Shown here piece by piece: positions 12,250 through 23,014 of a stretch of DNA of 64,000 nt. The first letter of the stretch is position 1. Every line of letters begins with the position of its first letter. The notes beneath the pieces were generated by a model that saw nothing but the letters and a program-made list of their open reading frames with translations, was not told where the DNA came from and did not search any database. The stretch is from the NCBI RefSeq assembly GCF_037038585.1, contig NW_027288510.1:2671001-2735000 (forward strand), written 5' to 3'. This DNA comes from Patagioenas fasciata. Taxonomy: Eukaryota > Chordata > Aves > Columbiformes > Columbidae. Position numbers and translations under genes: made by a program.

Positions 12250-12680
12250 AGCTGAGTGGTGTTGTCGATGCGCTGGAGGGAAGGGGTGGCATCCAGAGGG
12301 ACCTGGACAGGCTGGGGGGTCCATGTGAACCTCATGAAATTCAACCAGGCCAAGTGCAAGGTCCTGCACCTGGGTCAGGGCAATACCCAGTACCAGCACA
12401 GACTGGGGGAGGATGGATGGATGGATGGATGGATGGATGGATGGATGGATGGATGGATGGATGGATAGCAACCCTGTGGAGAAGGGCTGGTGGGTGACAA
12501 AAGGGACATAAGCTGGCAATGTGCACTCGCACCCAGAAAGCCAAGTGTCTCCTGGGCCACATCACCAGCAGGTGGAGGGAGGGGATGCTCCCCCTCTGCT
12601 CTGCTCTCCTGGGGCTCCCCAGAGAACCGAGTCCAACTCTGGGTTGTCTGGCACAAGACAGACATGGACCCCAGGGGATC
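12250..12680 (+). mobile_element. CR1 LINE fragment split by a microsatellite
   Basis: Before and after the GGAT array the sequence follows CR1 ORF2 in order: [17 protein letters not shown] (12340-12385), then a stretch matching the part of the intact copy between GTEWLES and VRPHLEYC. The tetranucleotide array sits inside this CR1, with flanks that continue the element. Confidence 0.75.
12411..12467 (+). repeat. (GGAT)n microsatellite
   Basis: About fourteen perfect copies of the tetramer GGAT/ATGG. It lies within the CR1 fragment and probably grew from a CR1 gggaggatgg-like seed. It produces the WMDG and HPSI repeat peptides, which are not real proteins. Confidence 0.97.
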
Positions 12681-13289
12681 TGTCCCTCTGTCACCAGTGC
12701 TGCCTCAGTCCCACCCTGCTCCCTCCAGCATTTTAGAACGATGCTAAAACCCAACCTGTGGCTGGTGATGCCAACCCAGGCGATGTGTGGGTCAAAAATC
12801 ATCATCACATATATTAACCCTCCTAAAACCAACATGGAAATGGCAGATGTTTGTGCCTCCTTGTGTGGATGCAGCTCTGGCTGCCTCGTCCCGCATCCCA
12901 CCCTTGCAGCTCCAGGACAGACCCCACACTGGTGGCCCTGCCTGCATCTCCCGTCCCAGAACAGCCAAAGGAGCCGCTTGTTTTGGCCTCCAACTGGCTG
13001 ATTTAGCCTGGTTCCCTTTCTCCATGAAGGATAAAACCCGGTGCTGAGGCTCCGGTGTCAGTCCCAGCCTGTGCCTACCCTTCGTTGTGTGTCATTTCAT
13101 GTGATTTTGATCACATCCTTGAAAACAAAAAGAACCTCCAACCCACTCAGTCTCAGCCCTCCCAAGGCAGAGATATTTCCGCGTGGTGAACGCTCCCATG
13201 CAAATTCTCCCATGTCCTATTTTAGGTTTCTCGCCGGCACTGGCTGCAGACAACTGCGCTGGAGCTCCTGTCAAGCCTTAGACAAGGGT

Positions 13290-13375
13290 CTCAGGGATAT
13301 GGGTCAGTGCCAGGGGTGGGTTATGGTTGGGTTCCATGATCTTGAGGGTCTTTTCCAACCAAAATGATTAATGAG
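13290..13375 (+). mobile_element. CR1 3' tail fragment
   Basis: Typical CR1 end sequence: a ggttgggttccatgatctt segment followed by gggtcttttccaaccaaaatgatt. No coding part remains. Confidence 0.7.
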
Positions 13376-13589
13376 TTTTTAGGGTTTATCCCAAATGATG
13401 GGAACCCCCGGTTCCAGCTCTGCTCTTTACCACATACCTTTTAGAGGCTGAAGAGGAAGGAGACGCAACACCTCAGCATACGGAGGGTCTTCCCCAAAGC
13501 TTCCCAGTGTCCCTTCTGTCTCCTCTGCACATCAGGGCAGGGCACAAGGGACAAAGTACCACCAGCACGCTCTGAAAGGTCATCATTTC

Positions 13590-13697
13590 TACCAGCTGCA
13601 ACCTGATCTGGGTGAAGATGTCCCTGCTCATGGCAGAGGTTGGACTGCATGAACTGTGAAGGTCCCTTCCAACCCAAACTGTTCTGTGAGTCTGATG
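13590..13697 (+). mobile_element. CR1 3' tail fragment
   Basis: Contains the CR1 3' end signature gaagatgtccctgctcatgg, then gaaggtcccttccaaccc and a short attctgtgagtctga tail. It abuts the minisatellite that starts near 13720. Confidence 0.75.
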
Positions 13698-13719
13698 GCT
13701 GCACTCCAGTGGCGGGGAT

Positions 13720-14095
13720 TCAGTTCAGGAGGGACCCAGGTTTTCAGGAATGCTGACCCAGGAGTTTGGGAGAGAGGACCCAGGAGTCCGGGAAAGGGAC
13801 CCAGGAGTTCAGGCGGGGATTCAGGTCAGGAGGGACCCAGGAGTTCGGGAAAGGGACCCAGGAGTTCGGGAGAGAGGACCCAGGAGTTCAGGTGGGGATT
13901 TAGTTCAGGAGGGACCCAGGAGTTGGGGAGGGACCCAGGAATTTGGGAAAGGGACCCAGGAGTCCTGGAGAGGGGACCCAGGAGTTCGGGAAAGGGGACG
14001 CAGGGGTACCCCTAAGGACCCAGTAGTTGGGGGGTGACCCAGGAGTGCCCCAAGGGACCCAGGAGTTCGGGAGAGAGGACCCAGGCGTCCGGGCG
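13720..14095 (+). repeat. Minisatellite, GGGACCCAGGAGTTC core, about 20-26 bp
   Basis: Imperfect tandem copies of a unit around GGGACCCAGGAGTTCGGGA with variable 3' extension. Long frames on both strands rich in PGVRERD or SWVP peptides are by-products. The array runs directly into the CpG island at about 14.1 kb. Confidence 0.9.
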
Positions 14096-14390
14096 ATCCC
14101 GCTGCGTGGCCACGCCCCCTCCCCATCACCCCGCCCCCCTCTCCTTGGCCCCGCCCCCTCCGCCCCTGCACCGCGCGGCCTCCCCGGAGCCGAGCGGGCT
14201 CCGTCCCTCTCCTCCCCCCCCGCCCCCCCGTGCTCTGGGTGCCGAGTTCGAATCCCCCCGCAGCCGCCTCCTCCCCCCGCTCCCTCGGTGTGCGGGGCCT
14301 TGCGGGAGCGCTGCGTGCGGGGCAACGCGGGGCGGGAGCCCCCGGCGCCCCCGGGATGCGTGAGGGCGGCCGGCAGGGCCTGCGGCTGAG
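14095..14390. promoter_or_regulatory. CpG island / candidate promoter
   Basis: Very GC-rich with many CpG and repeated GC-box-like ccgcccc or cccgccc motifs on the + strand (14115-14230). No convincing first exon with donor site was identified on either strand. An LTR-like block begins immediately at its right edge. Confidence 0.5.
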
Positions 14391-14892
14391 AGGAATCAAC
14401 CTGACAAGAGGTTTTGTTCCATGGAACAGGACAGGATGGGTCTTCCCTGAATATCGCTGGATCTCTTACAGTTGGATTAATATTAGGATGGCAACCAGCC
14501 CTGTAGCCATAGAACTCTTGTAATCAGTAACCAAACTCTGTTCTTAAAGCTGACATAGATTTATGGTATATTCTTACAAGGCAGGTAACTGTAACCGAGC
14601 CTTATTCTTAAGGTGGACATAGATTTACGATATATTCTTTTAAAGTTGGTACCGTAGAAAATAACTGATAATTGTAGCATCTTTTAGATAGAAAGTTTGT
14701 GTTATTATAGGTGTGGAATATTCTAATGGTTGTCAGGGGTGTAATGAATGTGTATGTGACCGACTTGTATAATAAGGTATGGTCTGAATCAGCTGTTGGA
14801 AGCTTTGGGTGCGAACCCCTGGTTTCCCAGCGCTGGAATAAAGCACCGCATGGAACTGTGCCCGTGGTTCTGTGTCCTGATTGCTGACATTA
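14388..14892 (+). mobile_element. Probable solo LTR (endogenous retrovirus)
   Basis: An A/T-rich block abruptly replaces GC-rich flanks. Two internal related segments (about 14540-14580 and 14608-14650, ttcttaa-ggtggacatagattta type) are followed by an aataaag polyadenylation signal at 14837. It starts with TG and ends near a gctgacatt segment, close in wording to the end of the LTR at 24 kb. No internal region is attached. It is a fossil of moderate age, and the family is not assigned. Confidence 0.5.
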
Positions 14893-14914
14893 GCACAAAT
14901 CACAACTGCATTTT

Positions 14915-14945
14915 TCACATCCTCCTCCTCCTCCTCCTCCCGCTC
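14915..14945 (+). repeat. (CTC)n short microsatellite
   Basis: About seven copies of CTC. It lies between the LTR-like block and the 3' end of the CCDC81-like locus. Confidence 0.8.
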
Positions 14946-15650
14946 CTGTCCGGGATGTGCAGCTGCAGCAGGCTCAGTGCCAGGGCCACAAGGTGCAGGG
15001 GCACCAAGAGCGGGGCCGCAGCCGAGCGGGTCCAGCAGAGCCTTGGGGAGGGCTGCCCTTGGAGCAGGGCCGGAGCTCCAGCCCTCTCCCTGCAGGCCTT
15101 TCCCTGACCCCCCAGCGCTCACCCACTGCCCAGCGCAGCCTCACAGCCACCAAGGAAACACCCACAGCGTGAGACCCAGCGGTTTGCAGGGGGGGCTTTA
15201 CTGATGGGGGCAAGAGCTGGTGCCAGCAGCCTGGCCGGCACTGGCGCTCGTCATGCCGGAGAAGGCTCTTGCTGGACGTCTCTCTCGCGAGCCTCAGCGC
15301 CTGAGACAGTCTCCTGGCACTGGCCGACGTGGAGCAGATCCGCTCTCCAGAGCTGCGGAGTTGAGTACAAAGCTCTGCAGTCTTGTATGCACAGAGGTGC
15401 AGAGCAACAAGTCTGGTCAGGACACCTGTGGTGGGATCTGCTGCTGTCTGGAGAGAGCAGGTCCAGGTCCCTGGGGTGCAGTCCCACCCTGCTGCTCTCC
15501 GTGCCCCCAGGGCTGTCAGGAAAACACCCTCTTTGCCCAGCTCTGGCCTGAAGCTGGCCCACAGCCCCTTTTTCAGAGGCGAGCACTCCAAAAGGCAAAC
15601 ACTCAACTGGGAATGCTCTTTCCCCAGTTGTTTTTCACGGCCTGCGGTAC

Positions 15651-15826
15651 CTGGGCCTCCCATTGCTCTGGCTCTTTTTTCCAGGCCTTTGGCGGTGCCA
15701 CTGCTGCGCTTCTGCTCTATCTTGCTGCACAAGGACTCCCAGAGCTTGCGTGTTTCCTCCTCCGTGCACACGCGGGGCTGCGCCTGCAGGACCACGGCAA
15801 TGCAGCAGCAGGCAGTGTTGGTGTCC
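15651..15826 (-). CDS. CCDC81-like locus, candidate exon resembling exon 9
   Basis: 176 bp with acceptor cccctgccag and donor gtaccg. One frame encodes TNTACCCIAVVLQAQPRV and EEETRKLWESLCSKIEQK, which parallels ACYCISFGLQ plus the charged helix of exon 9. In that frame it does not continue exon 12 in phase. It may belong to a second, partly duplicated copy of the 3' half of the gene or be alternatively spliced. An open frame runs on below 15.6 kb to about 14975, but it probably crosses introns. Confidence 0.45.
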
Positions 15827-16062
15827 CTGGCAGGGGCTGGGGGGATTTCAGCGCCCCCCTCCCTCCTGCCCCTTCTTTTCAGCCTCTCCATCAGCCCTGC
15901 TTTGCTCACGGTCCCGACTGCAGAGCCTTTCTGCAACGACCCCTGAGCCAAGGGAGCGCGGGGCTGAAAGCAACCCGGCTGCTTGCTGTCCCAGACCAGC
16001 CTGGCCGCACCGTTGCGCCGTCGCCATTACAAACGCCACCACATCGAGCCTTGGGGACGTAC

Positions 16063-16183
16063 CGGTCCTGCCCTCCTCTCCCCCGCCTTGGCAGGGGGTG
16101 CAGCCTGGGGTGCAGCTTCCCGCAGGTGTTGGCTGCTGCCTGCCTCTTTCCCCGACCGTTCCCAGCGCAGCACGGCCAGCTCG
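16063..16183 (-). CDS. CCDC81-like locus, candidate exon 12
   Basis: 121 bp between acceptor gtgtctgcag and donor gtacgt. Its phase continues exon 11 (two bases plus one). It encodes ELAVLRWERSGKEAGSSQ and an Ala/Pro-rich tail. The call rests on splice sites and phase only. Confidence 0.45.
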
Positions 16184-16386
16184 CTGCAGACACACAGCGG
16201 GAGGAGGTGGTGTGAGCACAGGAGCGCGCTCCAGCCGGGCTCCCAGCTGGGCGCCAGCCGCGGCCGCAGGAGCGGCTCTGCCGAGAGGCCGGTGCCAGGA
16301 GAAGCGGCTCTCTCCCGTGGGGCTGCGGGGAGCAGGAGGAAGGGACTGCGGGAGAGGAAGCGCTGCCCGTGTCCGGAGAGATTTAC

Positions 16387-16509
16387 CACTGGAGCTTGTC
16401 CTGCAGATCCAGCTGCTCATCCCTCTCCCCTCTCCTCTTGCGGGCCACCTGCCCCAGGATGCAGGTCACCACCTCCCGCAGGGCCCGGTCTGTCCGTGGG
16501 GAAAGGCTC
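16387..16509 (-). CDS. CCDC81-like locus, candidate exon 11
   Basis: 123 bp, acceptor ctgttgcag and donor gtaaat. The phase fits exon 10 exactly: the joint codon is CGG, giving PPKRSLSPRTD. It encodes ALREVVTCILGQVARKRRGE and DEQLDLQDKLQ, a likely helical segment. Not recognised as a known domain. The length, phase and splice sites make a real exon likely. Confidence 0.6.
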
Positions 16510-16806
16510 CTGCAACAGCAAGGACAAAGTCTCCCTGACTCTGCAGCTGGGACCGTCCTGCCTCTTCCCACACTCAGCCCCACAGCTATGCGGCCCCGTT
16601 CTGCCCCACAGCCCCCTGGAGGCAGGAGGGGTTTCAAGCCCCTGCTCTGGCCCCTGCCGTGGGGTCTAACCCAGCCCGTTCCCGTGGCTGCAGAAATCCC
16701 CGGGCGCCCTGTGCAGCCCCGTGGCTCGGGGGTTGGCTCCCTGTACCCACCACCTCTGGCTCACCCCCACCGCCCCAGGGCTCGGCTGGAGCGGGCACAC
16801 TCGTAC

Positions 16807-16970
16807 CGCTTCGGGGGGACGCTGTTGTCCTCAGGGACTGTGGGGGGCTCTTCTCCGGCCTCTTCCCAGTCCTCCATAATGGTCCTGATCTCCAGCAGGT
16901 CCCAGCTGGACTCGTCTGACTCCACGCTGCTCGGGGAGCTGTCTGAGGAGCACTCGGGGGAGCTGGATTC
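16807..16970 (-). CDS. CCDC81-like locus, candidate exon 10 (acidic Ser-rich)
   Basis: 164 bp between acceptor ctgtgcag and donor gtacga. Phase 0 entry follows exon 9, and exit leaves two bases. It encodes a serine/acid-rich stretch (SSSPECSSDSSPSSVESDES) followed by WDLLEIRTIMEDWEEAGEEP. No domain is recognised; it looks like a disordered acidic linker. Confidence 0.6.
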
Positions 16971-17293
16971 CTGCACAGGAGGAGACTCTCACACAACAGC
17001 CCCGCACCCGGAGGGTGCTGCTTCCCAGCACGCAGACCCCAGAACACTTCTGAATGGACCACAGGGGACGGGGAGAACCGGGAGAAGGAGCTCAGCAGGC
17101 CCTGGGGTGACCTCTGAGTGTCACCAGGGTTTCACTGCAACTCTGTGTCCCCCTTCTTGCTCAGGAAGGGCAGCATCACCCGCCCGGCTCTGCTGCAGCA
17201 ACGCTGCTGTGACGGCTTGGGTGCCAGAGGTGCTTTGCGGTCTCAGCCGCCCCGCGGGAGAAAGTGCTCTTCTTCTGCAGGAATCCCAAGTAC

Positions 17294-17545
17294 CTGGCTC
17301 CTCTGCATCTCCTCTGGGTTTTCTGCCTCTCCTTCCACACCGGGTGTCTCCTTTTCTGCCTCGGCCTTTGCTTTCATTGCTCCGGCTGACAGCCGTTTAC
17401 TTTTTTCCCCTACCGCCGCCTCTTTTTTCTTCTTTTCCTCTCCTTCCAGGAATTTCTGGATATACTGTGGAAGCTTCTCCTCTTTCTTCTTCTGCCGTTT
17501 ATTCTGGAGGCCAAATGAAATGCAATAGCAGGCAGCATCAGTCTG
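17294..17545 (-). CDS. CCDC81-like locus, candidate exon 9 (Lys/Glu-rich)
   Basis: An open minus-strand segment ends at a good donor (AGCCAG followed by gtactt) in phase 0, the phase needed after exon 8. It encodes ACYCISFGLQNKRQKKKE and then a basic/acidic coiled-coil-like region (KFLEGEEKKKKEAAVGEK). The acceptor is unclear: upstream sequence is purine-rich, and the start given is a guess at an in-frame AG. The ACYCI..LQ motif recurs at 15.65-15.83 kb. Confidence 0.5.
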
Positions 17546-17964
17546 TCCTGCCACGGCTGAGCTGTTCCCTCCCTTCCCTCCCTTCTCTTCTGCCTCGCTG
17601 TCCACGCTGGTTTGCTCCAGGTTCCCGCAGGCTCCGCCGAGGAGCCCGTCTGGGATAACCAGGGAGATCAGCCACCACCGGGCTACAAACCAGCCGGCAG
17701 CTGGCGAGCCCAGACCAGCCCTGCAGTCACCGGGCCGACAGAAACAGCCCCGCGTGAGGGCTCTGGGGGTGTTTCCAGGCTGCTGGAAGTGACAAGTATA
17801 TTCTCAACTGACAGTGACCCGCCTCTCTCCAAGCAAACACCAAAGCAACCGGTCAGTGGTCCCGTGAACACCCAGTGAAGAATCTTGTGAGCACCGGCAT
17901 GTGTGGAGCAACGCTGCTCTACAGTCCAGTAGGATGTGCTCCTGCAGCATCCGGTGTCGGGTAC

Positions 17965-20900
17965 CTTTTCTCTCCTCTCAATGGCTCTGGCTATGAAGTC
18001 CACTTCTCTGGGGGCAACCAGAGGCGGTAGCTTTCCTTTCTCCTCCTTTTCCTTCAAGCAGCTCCTCTGGATGACCGGTAGCTGCCTGCAAAGACACAAC
18101 AGGGCGTGTTGGCAGGAGCGCAGGAGGAGCTGGTTCTGCATCCTGTGCTTCCAGGTGGCGCCCCTGCTTCTGCAGCAGAACGGGCTCTGCTCACAGCCTT
18201 GTGATCAAGTCCCCAGGCACAGAGAAGACCCCAAGCTGTCAGCCTCGGATGTGCCCAACAGCCCCCCTGCAACCCAGGATGCCCAGGTCTCGGCCCTCTC
18301 TTGCTGGAGCACCCAGAGGAACAGGGTCCTGTGCCCGGAGATAGCGCTACGCCCTGTACGGGCAGGTTGGGCGCTGGGGACACAGTGTCAAAGGGGGGAG
18401 GACACGACCCCACGGAAAAGCCATCCTGCCACTGAGCTCTCCGTAAGACAGGCGTCAGCGCAGAAGAGGCTCCTGGTTACTCAGGGCAATCCTCTGCAGT
18501 AACTAACTGCAGAACTCTGTTCTCAGCAAACAGAAAGGCCAGGCTCATTTCAACCTGAAGGGAACGCCAAAATGACCTTCTGCTCCTGGAACGAGCCTTT
18601 GCACTTGGCTACTCAAGAGATCTGCACATCGGAAGGGAAGAAAGAAATGGTGGTGCCAGCAGAGTCTGCCAAGAAGCTGCAGACACTGCCATGAGCAAGA
18701 AACCGTGAGTCAGTGGGACGTGGGCAAAGCGCACGTGGGGTGTTTCCGGGAGAAACGTCTCGCTCCCACAGAGACCGGAGCAGGGGGCCACGCTCACCCG
18801 TTTATGCGAGTGTCTCACCTGGCGCGAGGCTCACTCCCCTCGGCTTTCTGACCCTGCTCCGGCGTCACAGTCAGGGCAGGTAACCGATGTGGAGGAAGCC
18901 TGGCTCGACGGAGGAGGCGCTTCCCGGCAGCATCCTCTAGAAACGGGAAAGGAGACGGTTCTTCAGAACAGCATCTCGGTGTTGTTCTGGGAACCGGGTG
19001 CCACTCGTGTGCCAGTTCCAAGGAGAGTGACGTGCGGGTCTGCTCAGGGCTGTGGTAACACTGGGGAAGGTGGTCCTTTTCATCCCTTTGGGGGAAAGCC
19101 ATGTTTCCTGGGAGGTCTTAGGCCTTTTCTGACACTGTTTTTTCATCCAACGCCCCATGCCTACAGTGCACCGTTATTCCCTGGGGAAGACTGTTTGCAT
19201 GGCTTTCTCTCATCCGTGTGCTGAAATGGGGGGTTCCATGGGAGATACTGGTGCTGTCCAGGAGTCATTCTGGGGAGGGGAATCATTTATCTCAAGGGAA
19301 CCCGGCTCTGGGGTTTCTGCCTTGGTCCCGTGCACACAGATTTGCTGCTGGGGCAGGTTCACACCACAGGCCATCACCTTTTCCCTTCACACATCCGTTC
19401 AGGTCTATCAGCGCTGGCACTTTGGGCACGGTCTCAAGTTGGTACCTGGCAGAGGAAGAAGGCAGCAGGCTGAAGAAAGGACACCACGTTGTTTCCCACC
19501 GCAGCCCAACCCGGAGGGACGCAGCAGAAGCTCCAGTGCCGGGAGAGGCCCCGTCAGCCTGTGCCCGCGTTTCTCCATCCTTCCCTGAGAATGGCCGTCC
19601 TCCCACAAAACCCCCTTGCTGCTGCTGGGGAAATGACTCTGCTCATCGCGCACATGGAGAGCAGAGTATTATCTAGTGCTCTGGTTTTCTAAGACGCCTT
19701 TGAATTCTGATCTTGCCCTCCGAGTTCCTCGTAGAGCCTTGCAGATTAACGTTTCCAGACCTAAGAGCAGTCTCTCCCAGAGAGGAAAGAAAAGGAGCAG
19801 GAGAAACGTAGCGGGAAATGTTGCCTAAATGCGTCTCTAGGCCCACAGCAGGACAGATGCAGAAGCTGTGCCACTGTCCCCCGTTCCTCAAGTGAAGTCA
19901 AACGTACCATGGCAGGACGACAACACGTCCAGAAGAGGTCTGGGAAGCAGCGGTGTCATGGCGTGAGATGACCGAGTCCCTCATCTCCGGCATCTGCAAC
20001 GAGGACAGAGGCGGATGACGGGAGGAGCGGACGCTGGGAAGGGCCGGCTGCTCGCTCCGCCTCAGCCCAGCGCCAGCAAAGAGCCAGAGCCGCCCAAGGG
20101 CTCTGGGCTCAGCAAGCCTTGCTCTGCCTGTGCCTCTGCTCCCGGCCCCCAGAGTGGGGCACGCAGCGCTCCCCGCCATCAACGCCGGCCTTTTCTCGCA
20201 AAGGGCAGCTCCTCTGGGGGCGGCTCTTGCAAAGCCGGGCCATTGCACGCCAGGGAGGTGCTCTGCAGAGAGCCTGCTGTGCTCTAGAGCTCCAGGAGCC
20301 CAGGGGCTGAACGAGGCATGGCCGGCCAGGGGAAAGCAGCCCCCAGAAAGCATTTCAGAAGCAGCAGGAGTGGCGCTGGGAAAGTGAAAATCCTACCTCG
20401 AGAAGAGCTTGCAGCATCTTGCCAGCACCATTCAGCCTTTCCAGAAAGTCTAAGTAAAATCTCATTTTCACGTCTTTTCCCTGGACAATCAGCATGCCCA
20501 CGTCCCTCCAGATGATGGCAACGTTCTGCCCGTTCTCTACGCAGGCATGGAAAAGGTGTGTGGTCCTTTCCATGTAGAGCTGCACGGTGCCCTCAGAGAC
20601 AGCGTTCTCTGAGGCTATCTGAGCATACGGCAGTTGCTCGAAATCTTGGTGGCCTGAAAGATGAGAGAAGAGGAACACATGAGCTTGCAGACCTGCTGGG
20701 CAGGCTACAATCAAAGGTCTGCAGCCTCCGGGCCCTCGGGCAACACTTTGGTGCTGGGCTGTCTGGCTGGGCCAGCGCCTCTGAGGAGACGCTCGGCTTG
20801 TCCCTTCCTCTTAAAGCGGACAGTGAGGTGCGGAGCAGACAGCGGTGGCTTCTCTGATACAGAAAGGGAAACAAAGAGTCTTAGGCACTTGGTGGGAAGA

Positions 20901-22962
20901 AGAGTGACTGCGGGACAAAGTGGGGAGATAGGCGCCAGGTCCCAGGGCAGCTGGAGGGTGCCAGCCCACACTCGGTGCTGTCGTTGTCTTTAGAGAGAAA
21001 CGCACCCCAAACACAGCCCCAAGCTCCTGGTGCTCCCCGGGGTCCCACAACAGCTGCCCCAAAGGCAGCAGTGACCAGAAGGCGCAGGTGTCCCGCCAGT
21101 GGCTTTTGGAAGGAACCGTCTTTCCCCCCTGGGTTTCCCCTGCTTTTCCCCCGTGCAAGGAGGCTGAGGGAGCTGGAAGAGCCCCGGCATTTGCCTGGAC
21201 GAGGTCTAGAGCAGCGGAAAGGGGGAGCAAGAGTTGAAGCATCATGGAACCAGAAGACACCACACCAAGGAAGCTGTGAGGGACCCTGTTGTTGAAGCAG
21301 GACAAAGAGAGTGCGCTCTTAGCTGCATTGTCCTCTGGTGATTCTTTAAAACAAACAGCTGGGCAGGGTCCTTCCACAGCCGGCTGGCTTTGTCGAGTGG
21401 AGCTCTTGGCAGGGCCGCGGTGGGTGGTTGGTGCTCCCCTCAGTCACCTCTGGAGAGCACAGCACCCCTCCCACCCTGCTCAAGGCCAGCGCCGCTTTCA
21501 CGCTGCTCACCAGGAAAGTCTGTGCAAGCACAGCGGAGCTCACGGTCCTGCGCAACAGCCTTTTCAGGTTGGAACACGGGTCTCTCCACGATCACCAGAT
21601 CCTGGTCACTGAGGGCTACTCGCTGTGTGACAACCGCAAAAGTCCCGATTCCGGGAACGCGGACAGCCTGGAACAGAGGAGATGGCGGATGGGAAGAAGC
21701 CTTGGAGGGGCAGACGGGTGACTTGTCAGAGGAGGCTGATGGTGCTTAGTGCCCTGCCCTGGCCTGAGGTACAAAGGAGCAAGATGGGCTCCTTGGGAGA
21801 ACACAAACAGGGGCTGCGCTTTTCCCTCGCACCCCCCTTCAGCTACGAAGAACCAAATAGGTGAGGGAAAGCTGACAAACACCCTCTGGCTCAATCAGAT
21901 AGAAGGCAGGGGGTTCCCACGCTTGGAATAAATCCAGATGTGTCCCAGGCTTCCAGGTTTTCACATGCAACTCTGACGGGGGGACCTTCTTGTACATCTG
22001 AATGGACAGAGAAGGTGTCCATGTCACGGTGTGCATTGCAGTGCTGTGCTGGGGCGTTGCTCCTGCTTTCAATGAGGGGAAGAACAGCTGCACCCGATGG
22101 CAAAGGGCTGTCAGGACTTGATCAGCGTTCATCAGGGTGTGAGGGGAGAAGGAGGTGAGGCCCACCTGGTGGAGAGCCAGCTGCAGGCTGAGGTGATACG
22201 ATGTGCTGGCCCAAATCTTAGCGAACTCTGGAAGAACAAGGGAAAGACCCGTCATGCTCTGAGGCAGCAAGCTCAAGACCATTCGGCCCACTCCTGTCCA
22301 AGGAGCGATGCATCTTCCACTCAGGCATTTCAGGTGGTCTCTCTCCAGCCCGGCAAGAACCAAGGGACACCTCCTGCTGCCTCCAAGGGGCTCCTTTCCT
22401 TGCGGGTGCAGCTCTCCAGGGTGTGACCCACTCCCACGGGAAGCCGGCAGTGCTCTGCCCTGCCCGCGGGGGCACGGGGCTGCGCTCCACGCGGCTCTCG
22501 GAGGCTCAGGGCAGGCCCTGGTGTCTCCCCAGCAGGGGCCGGTTTTGCCGGGTCACATCTCTGAACACACAGAGCCCACGTGGCCCACGAGCACCTTCAG
22601 CTCTTCCATTCAGACGTGAGCTCAGCGTGGGCAATGCCCAGCGCCAGGCAAGGGCAGCCCCTTGGGGTCAGGGGCTTCTGCCTGGGCTGCCCCAGGAAGG
22701 CAGGGGCCACGTCAGGGAGGGAACCAGGAGCCCTGGCTGCCACATCAGCCCCTCAGCCCTTTGGGATGGTCAAGCAGGTCCCTCCTTGCACTCACCACTC
22801 CTGAGCAACCACCCCCCACAGTCCTCGGGTTTCCATGCCTGATTTCAGAGATGTCCTTGACCCAGACACACATGTGAAATTGGGCCTGAAGGCCTTACCA
22901 TAACGCTCCAGCTTCTCAATAGTTGGGCTCAGGTGAGGCTGCAAGAAGAGCTGTCTTGCCAT
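17965..22962 (-). CDS. CCDC81-like protein, exons 1-8 (HU-domain N-terminus)
   Basis: Eight minus-strand exons join in one frame (339 codons): 22962-22899 (ATG), 22227-22166, 21667-21511, 20653-20397, 19993-19908, 19445-19378, 18936-18819, 18169-17965. Every intron is GT-AG and every phase matches. The protein starts MARQLFLQPHLSPT. Residues about 20-94 (FAKIWASTSYH, VPGIGTFAVV, VIVERPVFQ) resemble the first HU-like domain of eukaryotic CCDC81. Residues 95-180 (QLPYAQIAS, VAIIWRDVGML, KMRFYLDFLERL) resemble the second. Exon 8 is Lys/Glu-rich and has an alternative acceptor near 18080. Vertebrate CCDC81 is a centrosome/cilium-associated protein, and birds carry divergent multi-copy relatives. 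No stop interrupts the chain, so it may be functional. The ending is uncertain (see later exons). Confidence 0.8.
20397..20653 (-). CDS. CCDC81-like exon 4, second HU-type domain
   Basis: The longest and best preserved exon, 257 bp. Acceptor ttcag and donor gtagga are both clean. It encodes the second HU-like domain (LPYAQIASENAVSEGTV, HLFHACVENGQ, VAIIWRDVGMLIVQGK, MRFYLDFLERLNG). HU-like domains bind DNA in bacteria; in CCDC81 their role is not established. Confidence 0.85.
21511..21667 (-). CDS. CCDC81-like exon 3, first HU-type domain core
   Basis: 157 bp, acceptor gttccag and donor gtgagc. It encodes AVRVPGIGTFAVVTQRV and VIVERPVFQPEKAVAQD, matching the GTF beta-hairpin and the RPVF segment typical of the first HU domain of CCDC81 proteins. 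Confidence 0.85.
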
Positions 22963-23014
22963 CTTAGTTCCACTCCTGCTTCAAGTCAACAACTGCAGAG
23001 AGTGGCTGGACAAT

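Noticed and set aside
14974-15951. 325-codon minus-strand frame as one exon
   Set aside because: It contains a clear acceptor and donor (15826 and 15651), and the rest shows no protein-like composition, so it probably crosses introns.
16369-17658. 429-codon plus-strand frame
   Set aside because: It lies antisense to several phase-consistent minus-strand exons and has no recognisable domain; GC-rich composition explains it.
19460-19606. Alternative exon between exons 5 and 6 of the CCDC81-like gene
   Set aside because: The open frame there does not join exon 5 in phase, whereas the acceptor at 19445 does and gives a clean chain.
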